Both the position numbers and the translations under genes were made by a program. 14,282 nt of DNA from an uncultured Alphaproteobacteria bacterium (lineage in GTDB: Bacteria; Pseudomonadota; Alphaproteobacteria; Micropepsales; Micropepsaceae): assembly GCA_937942205.1 (NCBI GenBank), contig CALDFO010000244.1, positions 1 through 14,282 on the forward strand, in the 5' to 3' direction. The notes below the pieces were generated by a model. It was given only the letters and a program-made list of their open reading frames with translations. It did not search any database and was not told where the DNA came from. Shown here in pieces: positions 6,682-13,816 of the stretch (position 1 is its first letter; every line of letters starts with the position of its first letter).

Positions 6682-7387
6682 CAGGACAGCGGACAGCCCG
6701 CCCGAACAGCTTGCCAGCGGCGATGACGTCATCATCGACGTCCATGGCGAAACCCTGCTGCTGGACGCCTGCGGCGCGGCCTTCCTGCCGCGGCATCGCA
6801 CCCTGGTCTTCGCCGACCTGCATTTCGAGAAGGGCAGTTCCTATGCCCGTTCCGGCCAGTTGCTGCCGCCCTATGACACGGCGGCGACTCTTTTGCGGAT
6901 GGCGCGCGCCGTGGCGCGCCACCGGCCTGCGCGGGTGATCGCGCTGGGCGATTCCTTCCATGACGCGGCGGCCGCCGACCGGCTGGACGGCGCGGCCCGC
7001 GACGCGCTGGCCGCCATGTGCGGCGACTGGGTCTGGATCGCGGGCAATCATGATCCGGCGCCGCCTGCCTGGCTGGGCGGCCTGGTGGCGGCGGAATACC
7101 GGCTGGGCGGGCTGGTCTTCCGGCATGAGCCGGGGGCGGCCTTCGAGCCGGGCGAGGTGGCGGGCCATCTGCATCCCTGCGCCAGCGTCTCCAAATGGGG
7201 CCGCCGGGTGCGCCGCCGCTGCTTCGTCTCCGACGGTCTGCGCATGGTGTTGCCGTCCTTCGGCGCCTATACCGGCGGGCTGGATGTGGGCGAGGCGGCC
7301 ATCGCCGCGCTGTTCGCGGGCCCGTTTCATGCCTATATGCTGGGTCCGTCGCGGGTCTATGCCATGCGCCGGATGCCCGGCGCATAA
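6671..7387 (+). CDS. pdeM: Ligase-associated metallophosphoesterase PdeM
   Basis: The 238-aa protein has the calcineurin-like metallophosphoesterase motifs: FADLH with D49 and H51, LGDSFHD with D94, GNHD at 125-128, a conserved RHEP with H152, and GHLHP with H166 and H168. These residues hold the two metal ions. The order and the FEKG after the first motif fit the PdeM family, which co-occurs with the helicase, an exonuclease and an ATP-dependent DNA ligase and is predicted to act as a nuclease or phosphoesterase in DNA repair. It starts at GTG 6671, with TTG 6674 as the alternative, 11 nt inside the helicase gene, so translation is coupled. The family is well recognised. Its in vivo substrate remains unproven. 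It ends 3 nt from the convergent TIGR02186 gene. Confidence 0.93.
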   Translation: MLTDRTADSPPEQLASGDDVIIDVHGETLLLDACGAAFLPRHRTLVFADLHFEKGSSYARSGQLLPPYDTAATLLRMARAVARHRPARVIALGDSFHDAAAADRLDGAARDALAAMCGDWVWIAGNHDPAPPAWLGGLVAAEYRLGGLVFRHEPGAAFEPGEVAGHLHPCASVSKWGRRVRRRCFVSDGLRMVLPSFGAYTGGLDVGEAAIAALFAGPFHAYMLGPSRVYAMRRMPGA

Positions 7388-7390
7388 GCG

Positions 7391-8143
7391 CTAGACCGGG
7401 CGGCGGAACAGCACCGAGGAAATCCAGCCCAGCAGCATGGCCATGAAGACGCAGGCCAGGCCGTATATCAGCGGCGAATTGTGCGCCAGATTGAACAGCC
7501 GCCGTTCCAGTCCGGTCTGATCCACGAACAGGGGGGTGGACTGGGCGCTCACCACCTCGCCGTCGCGGAACAGATAGACTTCCACATTGTACTGGCCGCG
7601 CGTGACATTGGCGGGCACCGGGACGCGGGTGCGGAACAGCGTCTCGCTGAGAAAGTCGATGGTGCCGGGCATCTCGGCATAAAGGCCCTGCTGCTTGAGG
7701 TGCCGCAGCGCCGCCTGGCGGAAAGGCTGCGGGTCATGATGGCTGAACACGCCCGCCGGCAGCAGATAGTCGGCGCCGATGCCATAGCGCGCCAGGGCGC
7801 GGGGCGGGGCGACGCGCTCGATCGGCTCGGTGCTGGCGAGATAATAGAAGGACGGCAGGCCGGTGAAACGGGCGGCGTCGCTGTTCACCCACACCCCGGC
7901 GATGCGGTCGCGGCGGCGCACCGTCATGGGGGTGTCGGGACCGCGCACCACCACCACGATATTGCGGTTCTGGGGCGTATCGATGCGGTCGATGGCGCCG
8001 AACACCACGATGTCGGTGCCGGTATAGTTGGAGGTGATCTGGATCACGTCCTGGCTGATGCCGGACACGATCTCTTGTGCGGCGGCGGGCGCGGCGCCAA
8101 GCGTGCCGAAAGCCAGCAGCGCGATCGGGATCAGCCGCCTCAT
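7391..8143 (-). CDS. TIGR02186-type membrane-anchored periplasmic protein
   Basis: The 250-aa product has an N-terminal signal peptide (hydrophobic core 4-19, likely cleavage after AAA at 20-22), an extracytoplasmic beta-rich domain, and one C-terminal membrane helix (about 222-246) ending in a short Arg-containing cytoplasmic tail. IVVFGAIDR, VVVRGP, GVWVN and FRTRVPVPANVTRGQYNVEVY are family features of TIGR02186, given here as short pieces around residues 44-200. The family is typical of Alphaproteobacteria, has no established activity, and sits beside TauE/SafE permeases. Its ATG overlaps the permease stop as ATGA, so the two are co-translated and probably act together. The frame extends far upstream antisense-free only as a shadow of the permease, so the start at 8143 is preferred. 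Confidence 0.88.
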   Translation of the reverse strand: MRRLIPIALLAFGTLGAAPAAAQEIVSGISQDVIQITSNYTGTDIVVFGAIDRIDTPQNRNIVVVVRGPDTPMTVRRRDRIAGVWVNSDAARFTGLPSFYYLASTEPIERVAPPRALARYGIGADYLLPAGVFSHHDPQPFRQAALRHLKQQGLYAEMPGTIDFLSETLFRTRVPVPANVTRGQYNVEVYLFRDGEVVSAQSTPLFVDQTGLERRLFNLAHNSPLIYGLACVFMAMLLGWISSVLFRRPV

Positions 8144-9060
8144 GCCGCCGGCCCCAGATACAGGCTGTAGACGTCGGCCGGACTGGCCACCAGCCGCCAC
8201 AGCAGAATCACCGCCACCGTCAGGACCAGGATCGCCAGCAGCAGGCGCAGCTGCTCGCCGCGCAGCTTCGCCCCCGCCCGCACCCCCAGCTGGGCGCCCA
8301 CCACACCGCCGGTCACCAGCAGCAGCGCCAGCACGATGTCCACCGCGTAATTGTTGGTGGCCTGCAGCAGCGTGGTGATGATGGAGACGGCGATGATCTG
8401 CGCCAGTGAGGTGCCCATCACCACATTGGTGGGCATCCGCAGCAGATAGATCATGGCCGGCACGACGATGAAGCCGCCGCCGATGCCCATGATGGCGCTG
8501 AGAACGCCGACCACGAAGCCGATCGCCACCGGTGGAATCACGCTGATATAGAGGCGCGACTGGCGGAAGCGCATCTTCAGCGGCAGCCGGTGGATCCAGG
8601 GATGGTTGACCCGCCGCGCCGGCACCGCGGCGCCGCTGCGATAGGCCCGCAAGGTCGCCAGGCTTTCGCGCAGCATGATGACCCCGATGCTGCCCAGCAT
8701 GATCACATAGGACAGCGCCACGATCAGATCCATCTGGCCCTGTTTCTTCATCAGCGCGAACAGCCAGATGCCGACCAGCGTGCCGCCCACGCCGCCGACC
8801 AGCATCACGCCGGCCATGGGGAAATCGATGGCGCGCTTGCGCCACTGGGCCAGCGCGCCCGACATGGAGGAAGCGGTGACATGGCTGAGGGTGGTGGCGA
8901 CGGCGACGGTGGAGGGGATGCCGCTGAACACCAGCAGCGGCGTCATCAGGAAGCCTCCGCCCACGCCGAACATGCCGGACAGGAAACCCACGATCAGGCC
9001 CAGCCCGACCATGAGGAGCCAGTAGACCGACATTTCGGCGACGGGAAGGTAGATCTCCAT
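8140..9060 (-). CDS. TauE/SafE family permease
   Basis: This 306-aa inner-membrane protein has about eight hydrophobic segments arranged as two homologous halves. Each half begins with the family signature: GFLSGMFGVGGGFLMTP (25-41) and GVLSAIMGIGGGFIVVP (185-201). A basic loop at about 135-170 divides them. The family exports sulfite, sulfoacetate or other small organic anions, and the substrate here cannot be told. The start MEIYLPVAE is family-like. A later ATG at residue 10 is possible, and neither has a strong Shine-Dalgarno sequence. The gene leads a two-gene unit with the TIGR02186 partner. A TATAGT -10-like element on the minus strand (9106-9111) lies upstream but lacks a clear -35. 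Confidence 0.93.
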   Translation of the reverse strand: MEIYLPVAEMSVYWLLMVGLGLIVGFLSGMFGVGGGFLMTPLLVFSGIPSTVAVATTLSHVTASSMSGALAQWRKRAIDFPMAGVMLVGGVGGTLVGIWLFALMKKQGQMDLIVALSYVIMLGSIGVIMLRESLATLRAYRSGAAVPARRVNHPWIHRLPLKMRFRQSRLYISVIPPVAIGFVVGVLSAIMGIGGGFIVVPAMIYLLRMPTNVVMGTSLAQIIAVSIITTLLQATNNYAVDIVLALLLVTGGVVGAQLGVRAGAKLRGEQLRLLLAILVLTVAVILLWRLVASPADVYSLYLGPAA

Positions 9061-9170
9061 CTAACGCTTGTCTTCTGGCCTCTGGCGTCCGGTGCTGCGC
9101 ATGGGACTATACGCCCACATCGCGCCGCGCTCCTAGCCAGCGGCGGTAAGACCGCGCATGGATCGCCGCG
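9061..9170. other. Intergenic gap between podJ end and permease start
   Basis: This 110-bp gap contains a small dyad (GCGGT, 3-nt loop, ACCGC, 9143-9155) and the -10-like TATAGT on the minus strand at 9106-9111. The dyad has no T-tract, so it is a weak terminator candidate for podJ. I see no small gene here. Confidence 0.4.
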
Positions 9171-11741
9171 CTAGGCGCCCAGGTCGGCGGCTTCCGGCGG
9201 CACGTTGGCGCTGCGGTTCAGCGGCGCGGCGTGGAAGGTGGCGGCGGATTTGGCGGCAGCGGCACGGTCGGAGTCGCTGAGCTGGGTCTGCAGCACGCCG
9301 ATCCGCTGCTTGGATTCGCTGTCGCCCGCGGCGGCGGCGATGGAATACCACTTGAAAGCGTCCAGCAGGCTTTGCGGCACGCCGTCGCCGCGCTCATACA
9401 GCACCGCCAGGTTGAACTGGGAATCCGACAGGCCCAGGCCCGCGGCGCGGGCGAACCAGCGCGCCGCTTCGGCCATGTTCTTCTTGCCCGCCGCGCCGCT
9501 GGCATGGGCCACGGCCAGATTGTGCATCGCCTTGCGGTTGCCCTGGTTGGCGGACCGCTCGTACCACTGGGCGGCGCGGGCGCCGTCGGCGGGCACGCCC
9601 TGGCCACGCTCATACATGGTGCCCAGGCGATACTGCGCCACCGCCTGACCCTTTTCGGCGGCCTGGGTGAGGAACTTCACCGCGTCCGGCAGATTGACGG
9701 CGGTGCCGTTCGTTCCGTCCAGCGCCCGCAGGCCCAGGATGGTGAGGGCGATGGGATTGCCGGCATTGGCCATCTGGATGACGCGGTCGCCGGAGGCGGG
9801 GGCACGCGGCGGCGCGGCATCCGGCACCGAACTGACCGGCGCGTTGCGGACGTCGCGTTGCTGCAACGGCGCGGCGGTGCGCGGCGGCGGCGGGGCCTCG
9901 TCGCGCGGCATCTGGACGTAATTGTCCTCCGAGCCGGAGGGCGAGACGACATACTGGGTTTCGGTACCGTCGGGCGGCGCGGGCACCGAGAAGGTCGGGC
10001 CCTTTTCGGCGGCGGCTTCCGGTGCGGGCGCAGGCGCGGGCGTCACGCCCATGCGCTGGCTGAGGACCAGTCCGGCGGCCAGCACCAGCACCGCGAGCAG
10101 CGCCACCAGAACCGGGACCAGATAGCGCGGGCGCGCCTTGGCCTGGCTTTGGGCCTCGTCCTGGGCAACCGGCGCGGCGGCCTCGCCGCCCCAGCGGAAT
10201 CCGGCGAAGCGCGAGCGGCGCTCGCCTTCGGCCTTTTCGCTGGCTTGGCGGGCCGAGCGGCGGGCGGCGCTGAGGAAATTCTCCGGCTCGGCGGGCGCCT
10301 CGGCGAAGACATCTGAAAATTCCGGCGAAAATTCCGGTGCGAATTCGGGCGCGAACGGCTCGGCCGCGGGATGGCTCTGCGGCGCAAAGCCGGAGGGTTC
10401 GGCGAAGGCGTCGGCGCCGTCCGCGCCATAGCCCAGGAAATCGTCCGGCGCGAAGGCATTCTCGGCGAAAGGCGGCGGCTCGGCGGCGAAAGGCGGCGCC
10501 TCGAAGGCGGCGGCGGCGGGCCCATGCGGCGTGGGTTGCTGCACCGGCACGGACTGCGGCGCGGGCTGCGCCATGGGCTGGAAGCCTGATGGCTGGAAAC
10601 CTGGCGGCTCGTAAGCGGGCGGCTCCTGCCGGGTGCGGGTCCGCATCTCGATCAGCAGGTCGTTATGGTCCTTTTCCAGCGCCTCCAGGCGATGCGACAG
10701 GGCCTGCATGGTGGAATCGAACCGCGCCGCCGGATCGTATGTCTCCAGCCGCTGCGCCATGCCGCCCACCGATTGCTCGATGGAGTCCAGGCGGCGCTCG
10801 AAGGCGCCGTCGGGCAGGCGCATCTCCAGGCGGGCCAGGGAATCTTCCAGCCGGTTGAGGCTTTCCTCGGACTGGGCGTGGCGGCGCTGGCTCTCCACCT
10901 GATCGGTGGCGCGCTGATTGGCCGACGCCTCGATCTTTTCCAGCGCGTGATCCAGCGCATTGGTGTTGAATTGGGCGGACTTCTCGGCCGTGGTCAGCCG
11001 CTGGTCGGCGGCGGCCAGACGGTTCTCGATGGACTGCTGGACGTTGTCCAGCCGCGCTTCCAGGGCCTTGTGATTGTCCTCGGCATCGACCCGGGCCTGA
11101 CCGACGCGGCCGGCCAGCTGCTCCAGGTTGGCGGTGATGGTGGTGACCTGGGTGGCCGAATTGTTGGCGGTGGCGGTGATCTGGTCGGCCAGGCGCGACA
11201 AGCCCTGGTGCAGCGCCTTGACCGCCTCCTTGATGCCGTCATTGGCGGCGCTGCGCTCCAGCCGCTCCAGCCGTTCGTTCAGCGCCATCACATTCAGGCC
11301 AAGCTGGTCGAAAGCCTGGGCCTGTTCGCGGGCGGTGATGTTCATTTCCTGCGCGGTGCGCGACAGGACGCGGTTGCTTTCCGAATGGCTGCGCTCGGAG
11401 GAGTCCAGGCGGCGGCCCAGGCCCCGCATCTGGTCCTCGATGCGGCGCCAGGCTTCGTTTGATTCGGTTTCGGAGCGGCCCACCCGGGCCATCATCTCCT
11501 CGGTGTCGCGGCGGCTGGCGGCGGAAGGCGGCAGGCCCCAGCTGTCCAGCCCGGCCCCGGAGGGCGCGCGATTGTCATAGGGCATGGCCGAAAGTTCGTC
11601 TTCCAGCCCGGAAAAGCTGCGTAAAATGCGCCTTGTCAGCCATTCCCCGACCGACAGGCCCTCGCGCCGGGCGGCCGCGCGCGCAGCCTCCCGCGCCTCA
11701 GGCGGGATGCCGGCAACATTCCAGGGAAGTTCTGCACGCAT
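9171..11741 (-). CDS. podJ: PodJ-like polar localisation factor with Sel1 repeats
   Basis: The 856-aa protein begins with the alphaproteobacterial PodJ signature LPWNVAGIPPEAREAAR, followed by EGLSVGEWL (28-35). A long Glu/Arg/Gln-rich coiled coil spans about 80-370. A Pro/Phe/Glu/Ala-rich linker follows at about 373-490, with tandem PEF motifs near 464-475. A basic stretch precedes one membrane helix (about 539-562). A periplasmic Pro-rich segment then leads to about four Sel1/TPR-like repeats (660-810), with markers such as YRLGTMYERGQGVP and FNLAVLYERGDGVP. PodJ proteins organise one cell pole and recruit pili, holdfast and division regulators. The C-terminal peptidoglycan-binding domain of Caulobacter PodJ is absent, as in shorter relatives. 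Rhizobial and other PodJ-like proteins differ in role, so the symbol means family membership only. It is likely a single-gene unit. Confidence 0.82.
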   Translation of the reverse strand: MRAELPWNVAGIPPEAREAARAAARREGLSVGEWLTRRILRSFSGLEDELSAMPYDNRAPSGAGLDSWGLPPSAASRRDTEEMMARVGRSETESNEAWRRIEDQMRGLGRRLDSSERSHSESNRVLSRTAQEMNITAREQAQAFDQLGLNVMALNERLERLERSAANDGIKEAVKALHQGLSRLADQITATANNSATQVTTITANLEQLAGRVGQARVDAEDNHKALEARLDNVQQSIENRLAAADQRLTTAEKSAQFNTNALDHALEKIEASANQRATDQVESQRRHAQSEESLNRLEDSLARLEMRLPDGAFERRLDSIEQSVGGMAQRLETYDPAARFDSTMQALSHRLEALEKDHNDLLIEMRTRTRQEPPAYEPPGFQPSGFQPMAQPAPQSVPVQQPTPHGPAAAAFEAPPFAAEPPPFAENAFAPDDFLGYGADGADAFAEPSGFAPQSHPAAEPFAPEFAPEFSPEFSDVFAEAPAEPENFLSAARRSARQASEKAEGERRSRFAGFRWGGEAAAPVAQDEAQSQAKARPRYLVPVLVALLAVLVLAAGLVLSQRMGVTPAPAPAPEAAAEKGPTFSVPAPPDGTETQYVVSPSGSEDNYVQMPRDEAPPPPRTAAPLQQRDVRNAPVSSVPDAAPPRAPASGDRVIQMANAGNPIALTILGLRALDGTNGTAVNLPDAVKFLTQAAEKGQAVAQYRLGTMYERGQGVPADGARAAQWYERSANQGNRKAMHNLAVAHASGAAGKKNMAEAARWFARAAGLGLSDSQFNLAVLYERGDGVPQSLLDAFKWYSIAAAAGDSESKQRIGVLQTQLSDSDRAAAAKSAATFHAAPLNRSANVPPEAADLGA

Positions 11742-11744
11742 TTC

Positions 11745-11749
11745 GACTC
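11745..11749 (-). promoter_or_regulatory. GANTC (CcrM) methylation site beside podJ start
   Basis: GAGTC on the minus strand ends 3 nt before the podJ ATG. GANTC is the target of the cell-cycle methyltransferase CcrM found in most Alphaproteobacteria. Caulobacter podJ is known to respond to this system. One 5-bp site is weak evidence on its own. Confidence 0.35.
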
Positions 11750-11789
11750 ACTGGCACCGCGCACCCGCTACAGAAAGTACCGGCGGGCA

Positions 11790-11817
11790 CATATAGTGTA
11801 AAGGAATGTTGACCAAA
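11790..11817 (-). promoter_or_regulatory. Possible housekeeping promoter of podJ
   Basis: On the minus strand a TATATG hexamer (11790-11795) follows a TTTGGT hexamer (11812-11817) with 16 nt between, in the only clearly A/T-rich stretch upstream of podJ. Both hexamers are imperfect matches to the sigma-70 consensus. Its position, about 50 nt before the ATG, is sensible. Confidence 0.25.
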
Positions 11818-11836
11818 CCACCGGCGGGTGGGGGAA

Positions 11837-11860
11837 ATCTGTGTCCGGTCATACACAGAT
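11837..11860. promoter_or_regulatory. Inverted repeat ATCTGTGT-N8-ACACAGAT upstream of podJ
   Basis: Perfect 8-bp arms flank an 8-nt spacer, about 96-119 nt upstream of podJ and downstream of the CAP gene stop. No T-tract follows on either strand, so an operator is more likely than a terminator. The spacing would suit a dimeric regulator contacting two major grooves about two helical turns apart. Confidence 0.5.
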
Positions 11861-11882
11861 AGTTGGCCTTATAGGCTTAACT
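11861..11882 (-). terminator. Interrupted hairpin after the CAP gene
   Basis: Directly next to the previous repeat, AGTT (11861-11864) pairs with AACT (11879-11882) and GCCT (11866-11869) pairs with AGGC (11873-11876) around a 3-nt loop. It begins 5 nt after the CAP stop codon in transcription order. It may end the thiolase-CAP transcript, though it lacks a U-run. Confidence 0.3.
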
Positions 11883-11887
11883 GAACG

Positions 11888-12568
11888 TTACCGGCCCGCG
11901 CCCACCGCCCCGCGCAGCCGCAGGGGATCGGGCGGTTCGGGCACCGGGGCGCTGCTGGCCGCGGCGGCGCTTTCATAGGCGGTCGCCACGCCGAGCTGCT
12001 GGCCCAGTTGCTGGTTGGTCAGCCGGGGCAGGCCCATATCGGTGGAAAACAGCAGGGCGACATAGACGGTGTCATTGTTGACCGCCGCCCCCACCCCGGC
12101 CCGGTCATAGCGGCCGAAGGTCATATTTTCCTTGTGCGGCGGGCTTTTGAGCCATTCCGCCAGGAAGCGCTGGGCGTAATCGTCCACCACCACGCCGCCT
12201 TCCCGGGTGTAGTGCTGGGCCGCCAGATTCTCGCCCAGAAGGCCCTGCCAGCGGGCGTCCTGCTTCATCAGCAGCGTGGCCGAGGTTTCGCCATTGGGGG
12301 CGGCATGGGCGAGATACTTCTTCTTGGCCATGTCGGCGGCGCGGGCGCGGGCGATCCGCGCCAGTTCCGGGTCCAGGGCCAGGGGCTTGGCGGCGGGATC
12401 CAGCTTCTGGCGCTGCTCGACGACCAGAAGGGCGATGCGCTGTTCCAGCGCGGGCATCTGGGTCTTGGGATCGGGCGGAAGCGGGCCCCGGCCGGCGTCC
12501 AGCTGGGCGCAGGCGCCCAATACCAGAAGACCGGCCAGCAGTACGGGAATCAGGACAGGGCGCGTCAT
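11888..12568 (-). CDS. CAP-domain (SCP/PR1-like) lipoprotein
   Basis: The 226-aa product starts with a lipoprotein signal peptide: Arg3, a hydrophobic core and the lipobox LGAC with Cys20 as the lipidated residue. The mature part, about 40-178, is a CAP/SCP domain with the expected cavity residues: LAHAAPNG with His88, LGENLAA with Glu113, EWLKSPPHKENM with His145, and VGAAVNNDTVYVALLFS near the end of the domain. The C-terminal tail is Ala/Pro-rich. Bacterial CAP proteins are secreted or envelope-bound and mostly have no defined activity. Asp21 is absent at +2 (it is Ala), so Lol sorting to the outer membrane is likely. It starts 13 nt after the thiolase stop and probably shares its transcript. 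No clear Shine-Dalgarno sequence is seen. Confidence 0.9.
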   Translation of the reverse strand: MTRPVLIPVLLAGLLVLGACAQLDAGRGPLPPDPKTQMPALEQRIALLVVEQRQKLDPAAKPLALDPELARIARARAADMAKKKYLAHAAPNGETSATLLMKQDARWQGLLGENLAAQHYTREGGVVVDDYAQRFLAEWLKSPPHKENMTFGRYDRAGVGAAVNNDTVYVALLFSTDMGLPRLTNQQLGQQLGVATAYESAAAASSAPVPEPPDPLRLRGAVGAGR

Positions 12569-12581
12569 GGGTGTTTGTAGA

Positions 12582-13790
12582 TCAGCCCGGAAGGATCTCG
12601 AAAAGCCCCGCCGCGCCCATGCCGCCGCCGACGCACATGGTGACCACGCCCAGCTTGGCGCCGCGCCGCCGTCCCTCGATCAGCAGATGGCCGGTCAGCC
12701 GCGATCCCGTCATGCCATAGGGATGGCCGATCGAGATGGCGCCGCCATTCACATTGGTCTTGGCCGGATCGAGTCCCAGCCTGTCCATGCAATAGAGTGT
12801 CTGGCTGGCGAAGGCTTCGTTGAGTTCCCACAGGTCGATATCCTGCACCGTCAGGCCATGACGGGCCAGAAGGCGCGGCACCGCGATCACCGGGCCGATG
12901 CCCATCTCGTCCGGCTCCACGCCCGCCACGGCGAAGCCGCGAAAGATGCCCAGGGGCTTGAGGCCCCGCCGGGCGGCTTCCGCGTCGCTCATCACCACAC
13001 AGGCCGACGCGCCATCGGCGAATTGCGAAGCGTTGCCCGCCGTGACGTATTTGCCTTGCGCCACCTGCTGGCCGCCCGCATGGACCGGCTTCAGGGCCGC
13101 CAGCCCCTCCAGCGTGGTGTCGGGCCGGTTACATTCATCGCGGTCCACGGTGACATCCACCAGGCTCTCGGCGCCGCTGGCCTTGTCCACCTTTTTCATT
13201 TTGGTCGCCAGCGGCACGATCTCGTCGGCATATCTGCCCGCCGCCTGCGCCGCCGCCGTGCGCTGCTGGCTTTGCAGGGCGTATGCGTCCTGGCGTTCGC
13301 GGCTGACGCGATAGCGTTCGGCCACGATCTCTGCGGTTTCGATCATGGTCATCCACAGCGCGGGCTTGACCTGCAGCAGGTGCTCCTCGGTGAAGTTGCG
13401 CAGGTTCACGCCGGCCATCTGCACCAGCGAGATGGACTCCACGCCCGCGCCCACCGCGATCTCGGTGCCGTCGGTCATGATCTGCTGCGCCGCCATGGCG
13501 ATGGCGTTGAGGCCGGAGGCGCAATAGCGGTTGACGGTGACGCCCGCCGTCGACACCGGGCAGCCCGCCCAGACGGCGCTTTCGCGGGCGATATTGTTGC
13601 CGGTGGCGCCTTCGGGAAAGCCGCAGCCCATATAAATGTCTTCCACCGCGCCCGGTTCGATCCCGGCCCGCGCGATGGCGTGCTTGACGGCATGGCCGCC
13701 CATCACCGCGCCATGGGTCTGATTGAACCCGCCGCGCACCGATTTGGCCAGACCGGTCCGCGCGGTGGAGACGATGACGGCCTGTTTCAT
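12582..13790 (-). CDS. Acetyl-CoA acyltransferase / acetyltransferase (thiolase)
   Basis: This 402-aa cytoplasmic thiolase is full length. The nucleophile is Cys90 in NRYCASG, NEAF lies at 324-327, the GHP motif carries His356 with the following YGMTGSR, and the second catalytic Cys386 is in CVGGGMG. It either cleaves 3-ketoacyl-CoA in beta-oxidation or condenses two acetyl-CoA. The sequence resembles the alphaproteobacterial FadA/acyltransferase group more than PhaA, but substrate length is not settled. The start at ATG 13790 has GGAG 7 nt upstream and matches the usual [17 protein letters not shown] N-terminus. The open frame upstream of this is only a shadow of the next gene. It lies 26 nt after the membrane-protein gene. 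Confidence 0.94.
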   Translation of the reverse strand: MKQAVIVSTARTGLAKSVRGGFNQTHGAVMGGHAVKHAIARAGIEPGAVEDIYMGCGFPEGATGNNIARESAVWAGCPVSTAGVTVNRYCASGLNAIAMAAQQIMTDGTEIAVGAGVESISLVQMAGVNLRNFTEEHLLQVKPALWMTMIETAEIVAERYRVSRERQDAYALQSQQRTAAAQAAGRYADEIVPLATKMKKVDKASGAESLVDVTVDRDECNRPDTTLEGLAALKPVHAGGQQVAQGKYVTAGNASQFADGASACVVMSDAEAARRGLKPLGIFRGFAVAGVEPDEMGIGPVIAVPRLLARHGLTVQDIDLWELNEAFASQTLYCMDRLGLDPAKTNVNGGAISIGHPYGMTGSRLTGHLLIEGRRRGAKLGVVTMCVGGGMGAAGLFEILPG

Positions 13791-13816
13791 GAGGGAACTC
13801 CGGTAAAAAGCGAAGG

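Noticed and set aside
3238-6801. A 1187-codon open frame on the minus strand opposite the Crp-like gene and helicase
   Set aside because: Its product is His/Gln/Arg-rich low-complexity sequence with no domain. It is antisense to two well-recognised genes, and long stop-free antisense frames are expected at this GC content.
7391-8845. Extended N-terminus for the TIGR02186 gene, reaching into the permease
   Set aside because: The extension is out-of-frame permease sequence. The inner ATG at 8143 gives a proper signal peptide and an ATGA overlap.
9106-9111. TATAGT as a firm promoter for the permease pair
   Set aside because: No recognisable -35 hexamer at suitable spacing, so it is only mentioned in the gap description.
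8590-9174. Plus-strand His/Asp-rich frame over the permease
   Set aside because: Antisense to the hydrophobic TauE gene; the composition is what reverse-reading membrane codons gives.
9231-10316. Plus-strand frames opposite the podJ-like gene, Gly/Arg-rich
   Set aside because: Shadow of a well-supported gene. The apparent glycine-rich protein reflects reverse-read Ala/Pro codons.
10317-10350. Short tandem repeat with GAATTC/AATTCC-like units
   Set aside because: It simply encodes the repeated PEF motif in the PodJ linker; not a CRISPR or separate repeat element.
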